DNA of 64,000 nucleotides from Lentilactobacillus kosonis (GCF_003864335.1 NZ_BEXA01000005.1:1-64000), one strand, 5' to 3'; numbered from the stretch's first letter, positions 9,228-19,737 are shown. Numbers and translations are program-made. Notes: a model not told the origin generated them from the letters alone.

Positions 9228-9671
9228 GTGACCGAAACTAACATCAACTTACCCCATTATCATGAATTGCCTGTGATTGATTTATATATGGATCAATTAC
9301 TCGGAATGGTTAACCAGTATACAAATACATTAATCGACCACCCCATCACAAAATCAATGATTAACAGCTATGTAAAAAAACAATTAATTGAAAAACCAAT
9401 AAATAAAAAATACACTACCGTTCAATTAGCGGAACTGATCTTAATTTCTATTTATAAATCAATTTTACCGTTACCATATATCGCTAAGTTGTTAACGATA
9501 TCTAGAGATCGGCATACGATTGCTAGCGTGTTTGATAATGTGGTCGATAGCTTTAATCATCAGCTTAAGAGTAACCAAGAAATTACCCTATCTGATAATG
9601 ACTTAATCACTAAATCTGCGGAACTATTAGCCATTGAACACAAAATTAAGCAACGCATTAATCAGCTTTAG
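9228..9671 (+). CDS. DUF1836 domain protein
   Basis: A 147-residue soluble protein of the DUF1836 family, which has a MerR/HTH-like N-terminal character (the family is common in Firmicutes and unstudied). I choose the GTG at 9228, six bases after AAGGAGG, over the ATG at 9195, which lies before that Shine-Dalgarno. The C-terminus is helical and charged. Single gene. Confidence 0.7.
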   Translation: MTETNINLPHYHELPVIDLYMDQLLGMVNQYTNTLIDHPITKSMINSYVKKQLIEKPINKKYTTVQLAELILISIYKSILPLPYIAKLLTISRDRHTIASVFDNVVDSFNHQLKSNQEITLSDNDLITKSAELLAIEHKIKQRINQL

Positions 9672-9713
9672 ACAATCGTAATAATCTTTACTTAATATTA
9701 CGAATATATTTCA

Positions 9714-9741
9714 TTGACATCTTTTCGTAACATTGTATAAT
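9714..9741 (+). promoter_or_regulatory. Promoter of the small secreted protein
   Basis: TTGACA, 16-base spacer, TATAAT: close to consensus. Confidence 0.75.
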
Positions 9742-9772
9742 TTAGACAATTTAAAAAAGGGAGGAAATTATT

Positions 9773-10151
9773 ATGAAAAAAATTCCTTTAATTATTACTA
9801 GCATCGCACTTGCTTTACCTTTTGTCGCTTCAGCTCCATTAGCTGCTAACGCTGCTGCTAAGACATATACTTACACGGTTTCAGCTAACCCTACTTTCTA
9901 CAAAAAGGCTAAGGTTTATCACACTAAAGACGCTACTCCATACGTCTTTACTGGTAAATTTATGGCTGATCAACCAATCGTAACTATGCAAGCAAAAACT
10001 AAACTAAAATCTGGTACTACTTATTACGTAACCCAATCAGTTAAAGTACAAAACAAAAGCTAAGAAAAATGGTACTTTCTTATATGTTAAAGGCCAGGGA
10101 TGGATTGGCGCATCAAAATTAACTGCCGGTAAGTTTTTACACGCTGATTAA
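9773..10151 (+). CDS. Small secreted surface protein (frameshifted)
   Basis: About 125 residues with a clear signal peptide (MKKIPLIITS start, cleavage near ANA-AA). The mature part is rich in Tyr, Lys and Thr with SH3-like spacing (TTYYVTQSVKV, GWIGASKLTAG), resembling the C-terminal wall-binding repeats of Lactobacillus surface proteins. The break near 10052 is one A too many in CAAAAC; removing it joins the frames as VQTKAKKNGTF. Probably a loosely wall-bound protein; function unknown. Confidence 0.7.
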
Positions 10152-10170
10152 ATTAAGTAACTTAACAATC

Positions 10171-10214
10171 AAAAAACGCTTCTCATACAATAACTTGTAT
10201 GAGAACGTTTTTTC
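10171..10214 (+). terminator. Terminator
   Basis: TTCTCATACAA / TTGTATGAGAA hairpin between A and T tracts. Confidence 0.85.
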
Positions 10215-10395
10215 TAATATTTTCACATTTAGTTTACTGTAGCACTCATTGTTTAACTTTCGTAATATTTACTCCACTTTAATTACATAAAATGACACTA
10301 GCTACACAGTTCGATTACAGTTTTGAAAATCCATTGCTATTGGGTAGTCATAGATGGTAAATTAATTTCAGTAATTTTTATTAAGGAGTATCAAT

Positions 10396-11332
10396 ATGAA
10401 GTTCACTAAGTTATTCAAGACAGCCATCATTACGGCTGCTGCCTCAATCTCATTCACCACATTATCTGGTATCGTTATGAACCAACAGGTATCCCATGCA
10501 GCTACTACTTCAACTGGAGTAACATATGCTAAATCGGCTGCTGCAATTGACGTAACTACAAATAAGGTCGGTTGGTCTAAAAATGGTAACACCTTAAGAC
10601 CAATTGCCTCAATCTCTAAATTGATGACCCTTTACTTAGTTCGCCAAAAACTGGACAACTCATCTTATACTTGGAACTCTAAAGTTAACACTAGCTCTGC
10701 TGGATTAAAAGCCATGGGCCGCTCTTCTGTATATGGTGGCTTTAAGTTCAATAAGAACTCATACACTGTCAGACAATTATATCTGGCAGCGTTAATTGAA
10801 TCTTCAAACAATGCCGCGATTGCTTTAGGACAATGGGTTGCCGGTGGTTCAACCTCCGCTGCAAACAAGCGGTTCATCACTATGATGAATACTCAAGCAA
10901 AAAATGGAACTTTACTAGAGCAAAATTTGTCTCTGCGAGTGGCATGGAAAACAGTGAATTGGCCCCATACGGTTACAAAGTTTCAGGTGTATACGCTAAC
11001 CTCCTATCTGCTAACTACGTTGCCCACATGGCTCGCCACTTCATCAACGATTATCCAGATGTGGTTAATGACTCAAGCATTAAGAGCATGACCGTTGATG
11101 GCCAAACTCTTTATAACTACAACAACCTTCTTCCCGGTAGAAGATACTACCAAGCATCTCTTAACGTTGATGGCTTGAAAACCGGTTATACTGGTCCTGC
11201 CGGATACTGTTTTGTTGGAACTGCTCAAAAGATGGTCATAACCGAATCGTAACCGTTGTTCTACATGACGAAAATGAATTTACTGAAACCCGTTCATTAA
11301 TGAATTATATGTTCGATAATAACTTAGCTTAA
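10396..11332 (+). CDS. dacA: D-alanyl-D-alanine carboxypeptidase, S11 (frameshifted twice)
   Basis: A low-molecular-weight penicillin-binding protein of about 312 residues that trims the pentapeptide of new peptidoglycan. Signal peptide at residues 1-35. The active-site motifs are all present: SISK (Ser72, Lys75), SSN (136-138) and KTG in LKTGYTGPAG. The break near 10903 is a missing A in GCAAAAAATGG; that near 11230 is a missing A in CTCAAAAGATGG. It lacks a C-terminal amphipathic anchor of usual length, ending MFDNNLA, so it may be released or wall-associated. Confidence 0.85.
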
Positions 11333-11351
11333 TTTAAAAAGTCAGCTAATC

Positions 11352-11398
11352 AAAAAGCTCTTAGTAATGTGAATTGTTACATTACTAAGAGCTTTTTT
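11352..11398. terminator. Bidirectional terminator
   Basis: AAAAAGCTCTTAGTAATGT / ACATTACTAAGAGCTTTTTT between convergent dacA and the alpha-galactosidase gene. Confidence 0.9.
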
Positions 11399-11403
11399 CG
11401 CAA

Positions 11404-13623
11404 TTATATGGCTTTAATCACAAATAATTGCGAGCTAAAATCAGCCGTTCTTAATCGTTGTTCCTTCATTGTTTTCAAAATGTTTGGAATAAAGTAACCC
11501 GCATTCATTAACTCATCTCCATAAAAGATCTCTTCAGAATCATTAATCCGATACTGCTTGTCTGGATGAAGTCCTTTGAATTTAATCCGCAAGTATGGCG
11601 AGTTGGGCTCATTCATTAGTTGATATCTACCAGCAATTGCCAAACTCTGATCATCATTGACTACTTGCCAGCTGGTAACATTCCCCGCAAATGGGCTTTC
11701 GATTCGATAAAACTTACCAAATTGAAATAGCCGTCGATACCGTTTGTAAAATTCAACCTGCCAAGCAACTTGCTTTAGTTCGTCATCGGATAATTTAGCT
11801 AGGTCCAATTCATAACCAAAATCACCAAAGTATGCCACTCGAGCCCTCGTACTTAGCTCTATCGTTCTCCCAGTAATATCATTAGGAACCGCTGACACAT
11901 GCGAGCCCATCATTGATAATGAGTAGCCATATGATGTCCCATACTGAATTTTCATCCGTTCTGCGGCATCGATATCATCGCTAGTCCATGCTTGTGGAGC
12001 ATAGTACATCATTCCCAAGTCAAATCGACCACCGCCTGAAGCACACGATTCAAATAATACATCTGGATTAGACTTAATTAATCGATCGTATAAATCATAT
12101 ACTCCTAAAATATATCTATGACCCATTTCTAATTGTTGGTTGGCAGGCAAGTCTATTCCATACATTTCAGTAATATATCGATTCATATCCCACTTAATGT
12201 AATCTAATTTAGTATCCGTAATTATTTGATTTAAGACCTTGAATAAATAGTCCACGACTTCTGGCCTAGTCATGTCTAAAACGAACTGATTTCGCCCAGG
12301 AGTTTGGTGTCTTCCAGGAGTTTGAATCATCCATTCCGGATGCTGTTCATATAGATGACTTTGTTTGGAAATCATTTCCGGTTCAACCCATAAGCCGAAC
12401 TTCATCCCTAAACCATGCACCTGGTTAACAAAATGTTCAATCCCATTAGGAAACTTGTTCTTATCCACAAACCAATCTCCCAACGAAGTCGTATCATCGT
12501 TTCGCTCACCAAACCAACCATCATCAAGCACAAACATTTCAATGCCCGCTTTATGAGCCGCATTAACAATGGTCATCAACTTATCTTCATTAAAATCAAA
12601 GTATGTCCCCTCCCAATTATTGACTAATGTGGGCCGGGGTTGCTGAGAAAATCTAGGGTTAACAATGTGATCCTGATAAAAATCACTTAACTGCTGGCTC
12701 AACTGATTCATTCCTTGATTTGAATAGCTTTGAATTGCCTCTGGAGTCTGAAATTGACTACCAGGTCCCAAGTTCCAGGCAAATTCGGTTGGGTTAATTC
12801 CAACCAGAATCCGGGTAGTTTGAAATTGATCAACCTCAACCTGATTCAAAAAGTTCCCAGAATAAACTAAATTAAAGCCATATACCTCACCAAAATCCTC
12901 ACTTGTATCATGTCTGGCAATCATCATGAACGGATTTGCTTGATGACTAGTTGCGTTTCGCAAACTACCTGATCCCTGATACCCTAGACGCAAGGCGGCT
13001 CGATTTAATTGACGTTCTCTAGCCCAGGCCCCCGGAAATTCGATTAGGTCATAGTTAGCATCTGGCAAATCAACTTCCGTGCTAAATGCATGATCAATTA
13101 CCACTTGATCATTACTATGATTAATAAAGGTTGCACTTCGCGCAATTACATCCTGATGAGGAAAAATTGAATAATGTAATTGAAGGTCCATCCCAACTAA
13201 TTGATCAGTCAAATTGATCGTTAGCGTTTGGACGTCATCATTCGTGTCATCAAACGTCGATGGCATCCCTGGCAATCGCTGCTTACCAGTATTGATTTCG
13301 TAATCTACGTACTTAAATTCGGAAACCCGGCTACCATTTGCAAACGTTAATTGAAAAGCAGGAAATCTAAAATCACCACTGCCTAAGACGGAGTATTCGT
13401 GTTTTAACACATCCGGTTGGATATCCGGCTGATCGACTTTCCAGGAAACGGTCGCATCCTTAATCTCTCTTGTCGTTAGATTATGATAATTCGACTTTAA
13501 ATGAATTTTCCTTCCATAATATACCTGACCTAAGTCACCATTTGCTAAAACTTGAAAAATATAACTAGTATTATCTGTCTGCAATTGAAATGTCTGAGAT
13601 TCTTTACTATATTCAATCATCAT
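11404..13623 (-). CDS. melA: Alpha-galactosidase, GH36
   Basis: An intact 739-residue cytoplasmic GH36 enzyme that releases galactose from melibiose and raffinose-type sugars. The beta-sandwich N-domain is followed by the barrel with FVLDDGWFGERND, the nucleophile motif KWDMNR, the ESCASGGGRFDLGM signature and the acid/base region TSDDIDAAERM. No signal peptide. There is no sugar transporter next to it. A perfect cre-type box 22 bases before the start suggests carbon catabolite repression. Confidence 0.95.
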   Translation of the reverse strand: MMIEYSKESQTFQLQTDNTSYIFQVLANGDLGQVYYGRKIHLKSNYHNLTTREIKDATVSWKVDQPDIQPDVLKHEYSVLGSGDFRFPAFQLTFANGSRVSEFKYVDYEINTGKQRLPGMPSTFDDTNDDVQTLTINLTDQLVGMDLQLHYSIFPHQDVIARSATFINHSNDQVVIDHAFSTEVDLPDANYDLIEFPGAWARERQLNRAALRLGYQGSGSLRNATSHQANPFMMIARHDTSEDFGEVYGFNLVYSGNFLNQVEVDQFQTTRILVGINPTEFAWNLGPGSQFQTPEAIQSYSNQGMNQLSQQLSDFYQDHIVNPRFSQQPRPTLVNNWEGTYFDFNEDKLMTIVNAAHKAGIEMFVLDDGWFGERNDDTTSLGDWFVDKNKFPNGIEHFVNQVHGLGMKFGLWVEPEMISKQSHLYEQHPEWMIQTPGRHQTPGRNQFVLDMTRPEVVDYLFKVLNQIITDTKLDYIKWDMNRYITEMYGIDLPANQQLEMGHRYILGVYDLYDRLIKSNPDVLFESCASGGGRFDLGMMYYAPQAWTSDDIDAAERMKIQYGTSYGYSLSMMGSHVSAVPNDITGRTIELSTRARVAYFGDFGYELDLAKLSDDELKQVAWQVEFYKRYRRLFQFGKFYRIESPFAGNVTSWQVVNDDQSLAIAGRYQLMNEPNSPYLRIKFKGLHPDKQYRINDSEEIFYGDELMNAGYFIPNILKTMKEQRLRTADFSSQLFVIKAI

Positions 13624-13644
13624 ACCGCACCTTTCGCCCCTTAA

Positions 13645-13658
13645 TGTATTCGCTTACA
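13645..13658 (-). promoter_or_regulatory. cre box of the alpha-galactosidase gene
   Basis: Minus strand TGTAAGCGAATACA matches the CcpA consensus TGNAANCGNWNNCA at every fixed position. Confidence 0.65.
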
Positions 13659-13717
13659 TATATATTAACTAAAGTTTACAAACTTATAAAGAGCTTCCTC
13701 AAATTCTATCCATTAAG

Positions 13718-13756
13718 AAAAACAGCAATGGCTTAAATAGCCATTGCTGTTTTTTA
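13718..13756 (-). terminator. Terminator of the hydroxyacid dehydrogenase gene
   Basis: AACAGCAATGG / CCATTGCTGTT hairpin with T tract directly after the stop codon. Confidence 0.85.
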
Positions 13757-13757
13757 A

Positions 13758-14686
13758 TTAATTCACCTGATTAATCGGCCATTGTGGTCGACCATTATTT
13801 AATACCTGCACTACCTCACTTGCAGCATCAACTGCCATTCTGGTCATACTCTCAACCGTGTTAGCTGCGATATGAGGAGTCAGCAAAACATTGTCTAGCG
13901 AATATAATTCCGAGTCCCGTGGTAAAGGTTCAGGTTCTGTCACATCAAGTGCAGCTTGGGCGATTTCGCCAGTCTTTAACGCTTGAATCAAGTCATCTTG
14001 ATTTACCAGTGCCCCCCGCCCTAAATTAATTAGCGATGCAGTATTTTTCATCAATTTAAATTCGGTCATCCCGATACCGTGTTTAGTCTCAGAGGTAACT
14101 GGCATGTGTAACGATAAAATATCTGATTGGCTAAGAAGCATTTCCCGATCCACGAACTTGCCGTACTTGGTTTGCTTTGGAGTGCGACTATAAATCAAAA
14201 CATTCATCCCTAAACCACTAACCTTTTCGGCGACTAGTTGACCAATTCTACCAAATCCCATTATTCCAAGGGTTTTTCCAGCTAGATCAAACCCTAATGG
14301 GCGTCCAGACGCCCCCTGCTTCATTATTCCAGCATATTTAGTAAGATTTTTTGATAGATCAAACATTTCTGCTAATGTTGTCTCCGCAACCGTCGAAGCA
14401 TTGGCATTGGGAGTGATTGTGACCCAAATGCCCTTAGTCGCAGCATAATCATAATCAACTGCGTCATATCCTACCCCATGCCGGGCAATGACCTTCAAGT
14501 TTGGCATCTGATCAATTGTCTCAGCGGTAAATGGTTCTGTAAATAAAATGGCCCCGACAGCATCTTTGGCTTCCTTCAAATCGCCTGCGCATCATTGTCG
14601 ACAATCACTGGTTCAAATCCATGCTCCCGTAAGTACTCGTTGCCGGCTTCTAGCATGCCCTTGGGTACAACTACTTTATTATTCAT
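13758..14686 (-). CDS. D-2-hydroxyacid dehydrogenase, PGDH type (frameshifted)
   Basis: About 309 residues. The NAD-binding loop GFGRIGQLV and the catalytic Arg (NLGRGALV), Glu (EPEPLP) and His (LTPHIAANT) are all present, as in phosphoglycerate dehydrogenase and related enzymes. The break near 14580 is one G missing in CAGGCGATTTG; adding it gives AQADLKEAKDAV and links to the N-terminal MNNKVVVPKG. No serine biosynthesis partner is adjacent, so a 2-keto acid reductase role is as likely as PGDH. Confidence 0.8.
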
Positions 14687-14710
14687 CTTGCCAACTCCAA
14701 TCCTTGTATA

Positions 14711-15202
14711 TTAAAAATGTTTCCCTAGAATCACTAAATCATACTTTTTATCATCCATCTCAGCAATTTTGGGCAGTAATCCCCATGGTTCATAACCGTG
14801 TGCTTTGAACAAACCCAGACTAGGCGCGTTGTGACCAAACACAAGTGAAACGATGCTATCAATATCATAATCCTTAACATGCTCATCAATAAAAGTTAGC
14901 GTTTGCGACCCAATATGCTGGTGACGAAAATCAGGATGAATATAAATGCTAATTTCAGCTAATTTTCGGTAGGAATCTCGATCATAAAAATCATTTAGAC
15001 TAACCCACCCCACAGATTGGCCAGCCACCTTAATCACAAATAACGGTCGCTGATCTTCGCTATGACTATGAAACCATGGTTCTCGGTCAGCCACCGACAC
15101 TGGTTCAACATCTCCGGTGGCCATTCGACTAGGAATAGTTGCGTTATAGACATCAACAATAAATGGCAAATCGGACTCTTTAGCATTTACAAATTCAATC
15201 AA
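14711..15202 (-). CDS. GNAT acetyltransferase, phosphinothricin-type
   Basis: A 163-residue N-acetyltransferase. It has the AEISIYIHP strand and the acetyl-CoA loop RHQHIGSQTL, and resembles the Pat group that acetylates phosphinothricin or amino acid-like amines. Starts at a TTG with AAGAAGAGA upstream. Transcribed with the hydroxyacid dehydrogenase gene 24 bases downstream. Natural substrate unknown. Confidence 0.8.
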   Translation of the reverse strand: MIEFVNAKESDLPFIVDVYNATIPSRMATGDVEPVSVADREPWFHSHSEDQRPLFVIKVAGQSVGWVSLNDFYDRDSYRKLAEISIYIHPDFRHQHIGSQTLTFIDEHVKDYDIDSIVSLVFGHNAPSLGLFKAHGYEPWGLLPKIAEMDDKKYDLVILGKHF

Positions 15203-15340
15203 ACCGCTATCTCTTCTTTCACTTTGTGATACTTATATTTAACCATATCTAACGCTTTCACGCATTAATCTGAAAAGATTACTTATCTTTTCATAACTAG
15301 CCCATTGTTATCCAAAATGTAACATGGTAATCTTATTATG

Positions 15341-15354
15341 TGTAATCGCTTACA
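15341..15354 (+). promoter_or_regulatory. cre box upstream of the 5'-nucleotidase operon
   Basis: TGTAATCGCTTACA matches TGNAANCGNWNNCA and lies just after a candidate -10 (TATTAT, 15334-15339), 30 bases before the gene. The position suits repression. Confidence 0.6.
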
Positions 15355-15383
15355 CATACTTGTTTAGGGGGAGGTAATTTTTT

Positions 15384-17136
15384 ATGTTTCATTGTTCCAA
15401 TTCCGGCCAACGAAATGGGCCAGCAATTATTGTTTTCACATTTTTCATTGCCCTAATTTCATTAGGGATTCCAATTCGCGCAGCACAGTCAACCAATCAA
15501 GTCCCGATTCAAATTTTGGGAGTTAATGATATTCATGGTGGCCTACAAACCACTGGGAAATTGGTAATGGATCAACGATCAGTTACTAACGCTGGTGGCC
15601 TTGCCAGATTAGGAGGATATCTTGATCAAACTGAATCCGATTTTAAACTGCTTAATCCTAACGCTATTACAATGCGGGTTCAAGCCGGCGATATGGTTGG
15701 AGCCAGTCCTGCTAATTCAGCGCTACTTGATGATGGACCAACGCTAGCAGCTTTGAAGGCAATGAACATTCAGGTTGGCGTGCTCGGCAACCATGAGTTT
15801 GACCATGGGATTAACCAATATTTACAAGAAGTGAAGGGTCACACACCATCTACACAAGAAATCAAAAATCAGCAACAGATTACCGCAATTAATCAATATC
15901 CGTTCGCAAATACGGGAATTAAGATGTTAGCAGCGAATATCATCGATAAGCAAACCAAGCAGATTCCAAATGGCTATTCTGCTTATACCATCAAAAACAT
16001 AAAGAACCCAAATAATCACCAGACCGGTAAGATTGGATTCATCGGAATTTTGAACACTAACTTACCTGGAATTGCTAAAAAGTATGATTTATTAAATGAA
16101 GCAGCAACAATCGCTAAATACGACAAGATCTTACGAGCCAAAGGTGTTCATGCAATCGTGGTATTAGGTCACACTGGTGCAGTAACCCAAAATGGCGATA
16201 CAACTGGTGATGCGGTTAACGATATCCATCAATTACAAAAAATTGATCCGAACAATAGTGTCGATGCCTTCTTCGCTGCTCATAGCCACCAATACGCCAA
16301 TGCCTCAATCGACGGGATTCCAATAATGCAAGCCGGATTCCAAGGCAGAGCATATTCAGATTTGACTGGAAACTTCGATTTTAAGGCCAACGACTTTGTT
16401 CCTGATAGCCTTAATCCATCAGTTAAGCCTGTCTATTCTGAAATTGATGATCCAACTTCAACGTTCAATCACGACAAATCTTTGCAACCATCACTAATAT
16501 AATTAAGGATGCTAATAATCGGTCGCCCCAATTATTAATACAAAAGTTGGCAGTATTGCCGACGGCCAATCCATTAGCAATGATTTATCAGCTAACAACG
16601 AATCTCAAGCAGCCTATGTGGTTGTGGATGCTCAACGAGTAATCGCCAATGAGCAAGGCCATCAAACTGACATTGCCGTCACTAGTAACGATTCGATTCG
16701 TAGTGGGATGAATGCCACGGTGAATGGCGACGTAACCTTAGGAACTTTATACAATATGCAACCCTATGGTAACAGTCAACCAATCGTTGAACTAACCGAC
16801 GATCAAATCATCGAACTGCTTAATGAACAATATACGAAGTCGCAACTTTACTTCTTACAATTGTCCGGTTTAACTTACCATTACAAATCCGTGAACGATG
16901 GTGATCAAATTGCGACTGTATCGGATGTAGAAGTAAATAATCAACCAATTAATCCCACGAATAAGTATCGCATCCTCACCAACGATTACCTATCAACTGG
17001 TGGTGATGGATATACTGCATTTACTAAGGGAACCATCGTTGATAATGCTGGTCAGGATATTGACCTGCTAACAGATTATTTACAAACTAAAAGTCCAATT
17101 CCAACACCTCAATTAAATCGAAAAATTAATTCTTAA
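15384..17136 (+). CDS. Secreted 5'-nucleotidase / cyclic phosphodiesterase (frameshifted twice)
   Basis: About 584 residues after correction, exported by an N-terminal signal peptide. The calcineurin-like metallophosphatase domain shows VNDIHGG, GDMVGASPANS, GNHEFDHG, LGHTG and AHSHQY; the C-terminal 5'-nucleotidase domain ends with the substrate loop STGGDGYTAF. Breaks near 16483 (one G short, TTGCAACC) and 16517 (one G short, AATCGGTC) fall between the domains. It hydrolyses extracellular nucleotides for uptake. No LPXTG anchor is present. Co-transcribed with a secreted phosphatase. Confidence 0.85.
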
Positions 17137-17148
17137 GGAGAATCAATC

Positions 17149-18018
17149 ATGAAACTATCAACTAAATTACTAACAATTGCTAGCATTACTGGAATGGCCG
17201 GTGCAATGGCTTTATCAATGCCAACGGCTTCAACTACTGTGGGTGCCGCCAAAAAGACTACCAAAAAGGTAGTCAAAAAGGCTAAACCAGCAACGAAAAC
17301 AACTACTATTTACTTAACCAGACATGGCGAAACAACCGGAAATGTCATGGGCCGGGTCCAAGGATGGAGTGACTTTCCCCTAACTGCCAATGGTATCAAA
17401 GTTGCAAATCAACTTGGTTACGGACTTAAAGGAATCAAATTTGCCAGTGCTTATGCAGGTAACTTAACTCGCCAAGAAGTAACCGCCAAACAGGCGCTAA
17501 AGTACTCAGGAAATTCTAAAGTTAAGGTCAATATCTCTAAATTCTTACGTGAGGGCGGCTATGGTAGTTTTGAAGGCGATAGTATCGCGACTGATAACAA
17601 TGAAATTGCAGGGGTTTACGGATATAAAGATGGTACTGAATTCCAGCAAGCAACCGGTAAGAATTACTGGAACTTACTTCAGGATGCCTACTACCGCCTA
17701 GATCAAAAAAATGCTCACAATACTAAATTAGCGAATACTGATCGTGCAGAAAGTTCAGCCATGGTTCAACAAAGAATGACTAATGAATTAAAGAGTATTG
17801 CCAAAAACACCCAAAAACGCGGTGGCGGTAATGTACTAGTAGTTAGCTCTGGAATGTCAATCAATGAATATCTATCAACTATGGCATCAAATTATACTGG
17901 TGCGGCCATTCCTAACGCTGCAGTAACTAAGTTAACTTACAAGAATGGTAAATTGGCAGTTAATGGCCCAATTGCTTCACTTAGTTATGTAGACAAAGGT
18001 GCTAAATTAATGAAGTAG
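17149..18018 (+). CDS. Secreted histidine-phosphatase-family protein
   Basis: A 289-residue exported protein with a signal peptide and a lysine-rich linker (residues 35-50). The phosphoglycerate-mutase-like fold has the RHGE motif (58-61), Arg108 and Glu135. The second catalytic histidine, normally in a VVSHG motif, is Ser234 here (VVSSGMS), so classic phosphatase activity may be altered. Twelve bases behind the 5'-nucleotidase gene; together they suggest extracellular phosphate or nucleotide scavenging. Confidence 0.8.
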   Translation: MKLSTKLLTIASITGMAGAMALSMPTASTTVGAAKKTTKKVVKKAKPATKTTTIYLTRHGETTGNVMGRVQGWSDFPLTANGIKVANQLGYGLKGIKFASAYAGNLTRQEVTAKQALKYSGNSKVKVNISKFLREGGYGSFEGDSIATDNNEIAGVYGYKDGTEFQQATGKNYWNLLQDAYYRLDQKNAHNTKLANTDRAESSAMVQQRMTNELKSIAKNTQKRGGGNVLVVSSGMSINEYLSTMASNYTGAAIPNAAVTKLTYKNGKLAVNGPIASLSYVDKGAKLMK

Positions 18019-18035
18019 TTATTATCCTATATATA

Positions 18036-18087
18036 AAACGTCTCAGCCGAGGTTTCCACGGGAAATCTTGGCTGGGACGTTTTTTTG
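18036..18087. terminator. Bidirectional terminator
   Basis: AAAACGTCTCAGCC / GGCTGGGACGTTTTTTT hairpin between convergent genes. Confidence 0.85.
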
Positions 18088-18915
18088 TTAATGACCAAAG
18101 TAGCCAATAGTATAAAATGACTGACCACCGATTGAAAAAATATTAGAGACGGCATAGCTATCATCCCCAAAATAAGGTTTTCCTCTCGGGATAACAGTTA
18201 CTCTCTTGATACCTGTCTTCTTAACAGACGTTCGATACTTGTATTTTCCAGATAACCTAGTTGCAGGAATTCCATTAATTTTAGAATTATAGTAATAGTA
18301 CAAGGTACCGTTTTTTTGGATTGTTTGCAGGATTTTTGCATAGCCAAGTGGCTGTTTATTATACCGATCGTAAATGTTATATGGTTGGGTATACTCAAGG
18401 TATCCGTCAGTCGTCACGACAATTTGATTTGTTTCATACGCCGATCCATCAATGTACTTACTGCCCTTCCAAAATTGGATAGGTCCAGAGACATGCCTAT
18501 TCACCTTTCTAGCATTTTGATTATCGTAAAATTTCAAATAGGACGGGGTTGAGACAATTTTAAAAAGACTTTTCTTGGCCCATATCCCCTTAGTCAGCAT
18601 TTGATTGTGCTTTGAAGTAGCTAATGGTTTTCTTACCGGCCAACCAAGCTGAGATGTATCAATTTCCAGAAAAGGTAGTTGCGACTTGCCATTTCGGTTT
18701 ACTCCGTAATAACTAAATATGGTTCCTTTTGGAATTGTAATTGGGGTATCTTTAAAGTAACCATTAGTTGTATGAATCGTTTTTTTAGTCATGTAAAAAT
18801 TGGTCTTTTTGGGAGCCGCATAAATCCAATCAGACGCAGCTTTTGAATTAATTTGGAAACTACTAATAACTCCAATGGTTACACCTAAAAACATCAAAAT
18901 TTTTTTAATTTTCAT
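18088..18915 (-). CDS. Secreted protein of unknown function, paralog A
   Basis: A 275-residue protein with a signal peptide and a basic, Tyr-rich mature part. It shares layout with the next gene upstream: PKGT near residue 63, a KP-L segment, a PSYLKFYD block, then DGYLEY. It ends with a strand-rich SH3-like region. I do not recognise the family. Likely cell-surface or wall-associated; the two tandem copies probably arose by duplication. Confidence 0.65.
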   Translation of the reverse strand: MKIKKILMFLGVTIGVISSFQINSKAASDWIYAAPKKTNFYMTKKTIHTTNGYFKDTPITIPKGTIFSYYGVNRNGKSQLPFLEIDTSQLGWPVRKPLATSKHNQMLTKGIWAKKSLFKIVSTPSYLKFYDNQNARKVNRHVSGPIQFWKGSKYIDGSAYETNQIVVTTDGYLEYTQPYNIYDRYNKQPLGYAKILQTIQKNGTLYYYYNSKINGIPATRLSGKYKYRTSVKKTGIKRVTVIPRGKPYFGDDSYAVSNIFSIGGQSFYTIGYFGH

Positions 18916-18928
18916 AACTCCATCCTTA

Positions 18929-19737
18929 CTATAAAGTGGCTGTTCCAGATTTCATAAACCAATAATTTGTTTTACTATGTCCAAGTCGATATAAGTTGGT
19001 TGAAATGACTTGGCTGGCATTATTTTCATTTGGTAACGCTGTATACGTATCTGCCGCTGTCCACCAAATAACCAACTGATGGTCATCATTTGCCAATTTA
19101 TCAAACGGCAATTTGAGAAACCGTTTTTTACAGTTAGATACTCTCTAGCAACCTCATGTTTTGCATCAATAACTTTTCCGTGTAAGCTGGTTTGCCAGAT
19201 ACTCGATACGCATATGGAAAATTCTCAAAATACTCTAGATAACCATCATTGGTAATTCTAATTCGATCGTTACGAACAGATTTATAATTAGCTGGAAATC
19301 TTGTGCCCTCCCATAAGCTTCCACTGTGTTGAATAACCTTGTTGTACAATTTGCGAGACGACTTGATGGCAGAATAATAATTCAAATAAGTAGGCTTTTT
19401 AATTTGTTTGAAATTAGATCTAGTTAATCTTTGCCATGCAGAAATTACACTAGTATTTTTGCCTATTAAGGGTTTACGAATATCATAACTTAACTTTTCA
19501 ATGTTAAAGTACGCGTACTTTGACCCATTCTTAACCTTGAATCCATCAACTTGAATATTTGTGCCTTTGGGAATTTTGATAATCACACTTTGGCTGCTGG
19601 TTTTGACCTTTAATGTTTTTTAGTAGTCAAAAACTGCCAAGTCTTACCTTCGCACTTGCAGTAACCTGGGTTGTGCCAACTAAAATTCCAGACACCAACA
19701 GCAAACCAAGACTAATTAATTTGTTTTTAATTTTCAT
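18929..19737 (-). CDS. Secreted protein of unknown function, paralog B (four frameshifts)
   Basis: Tandem paralog of the 275-residue protein, starting 17-18 bases upstream of it. Corrected length is about 270 residues. It has the same blocks: signal peptide, IPKGTNIQVDG, RKPL, KPTYLNYYS, NDGYLEY. Four one-base losses (near 19649 in GG, 19626 in A6, 19145 in A4, 19119 in A6) break the frame. The ATG at 19737 follows GGAGAGAT. The density of breaks is the highest in the window, so true decay of this copy is possible. Confidence 0.6.

Noticed and set aside
12365-12627. Plus-strand frames inside the alpha-galactosidase gene
   Set aside because: They are shadows of the intact GH36 frame on the other strand.
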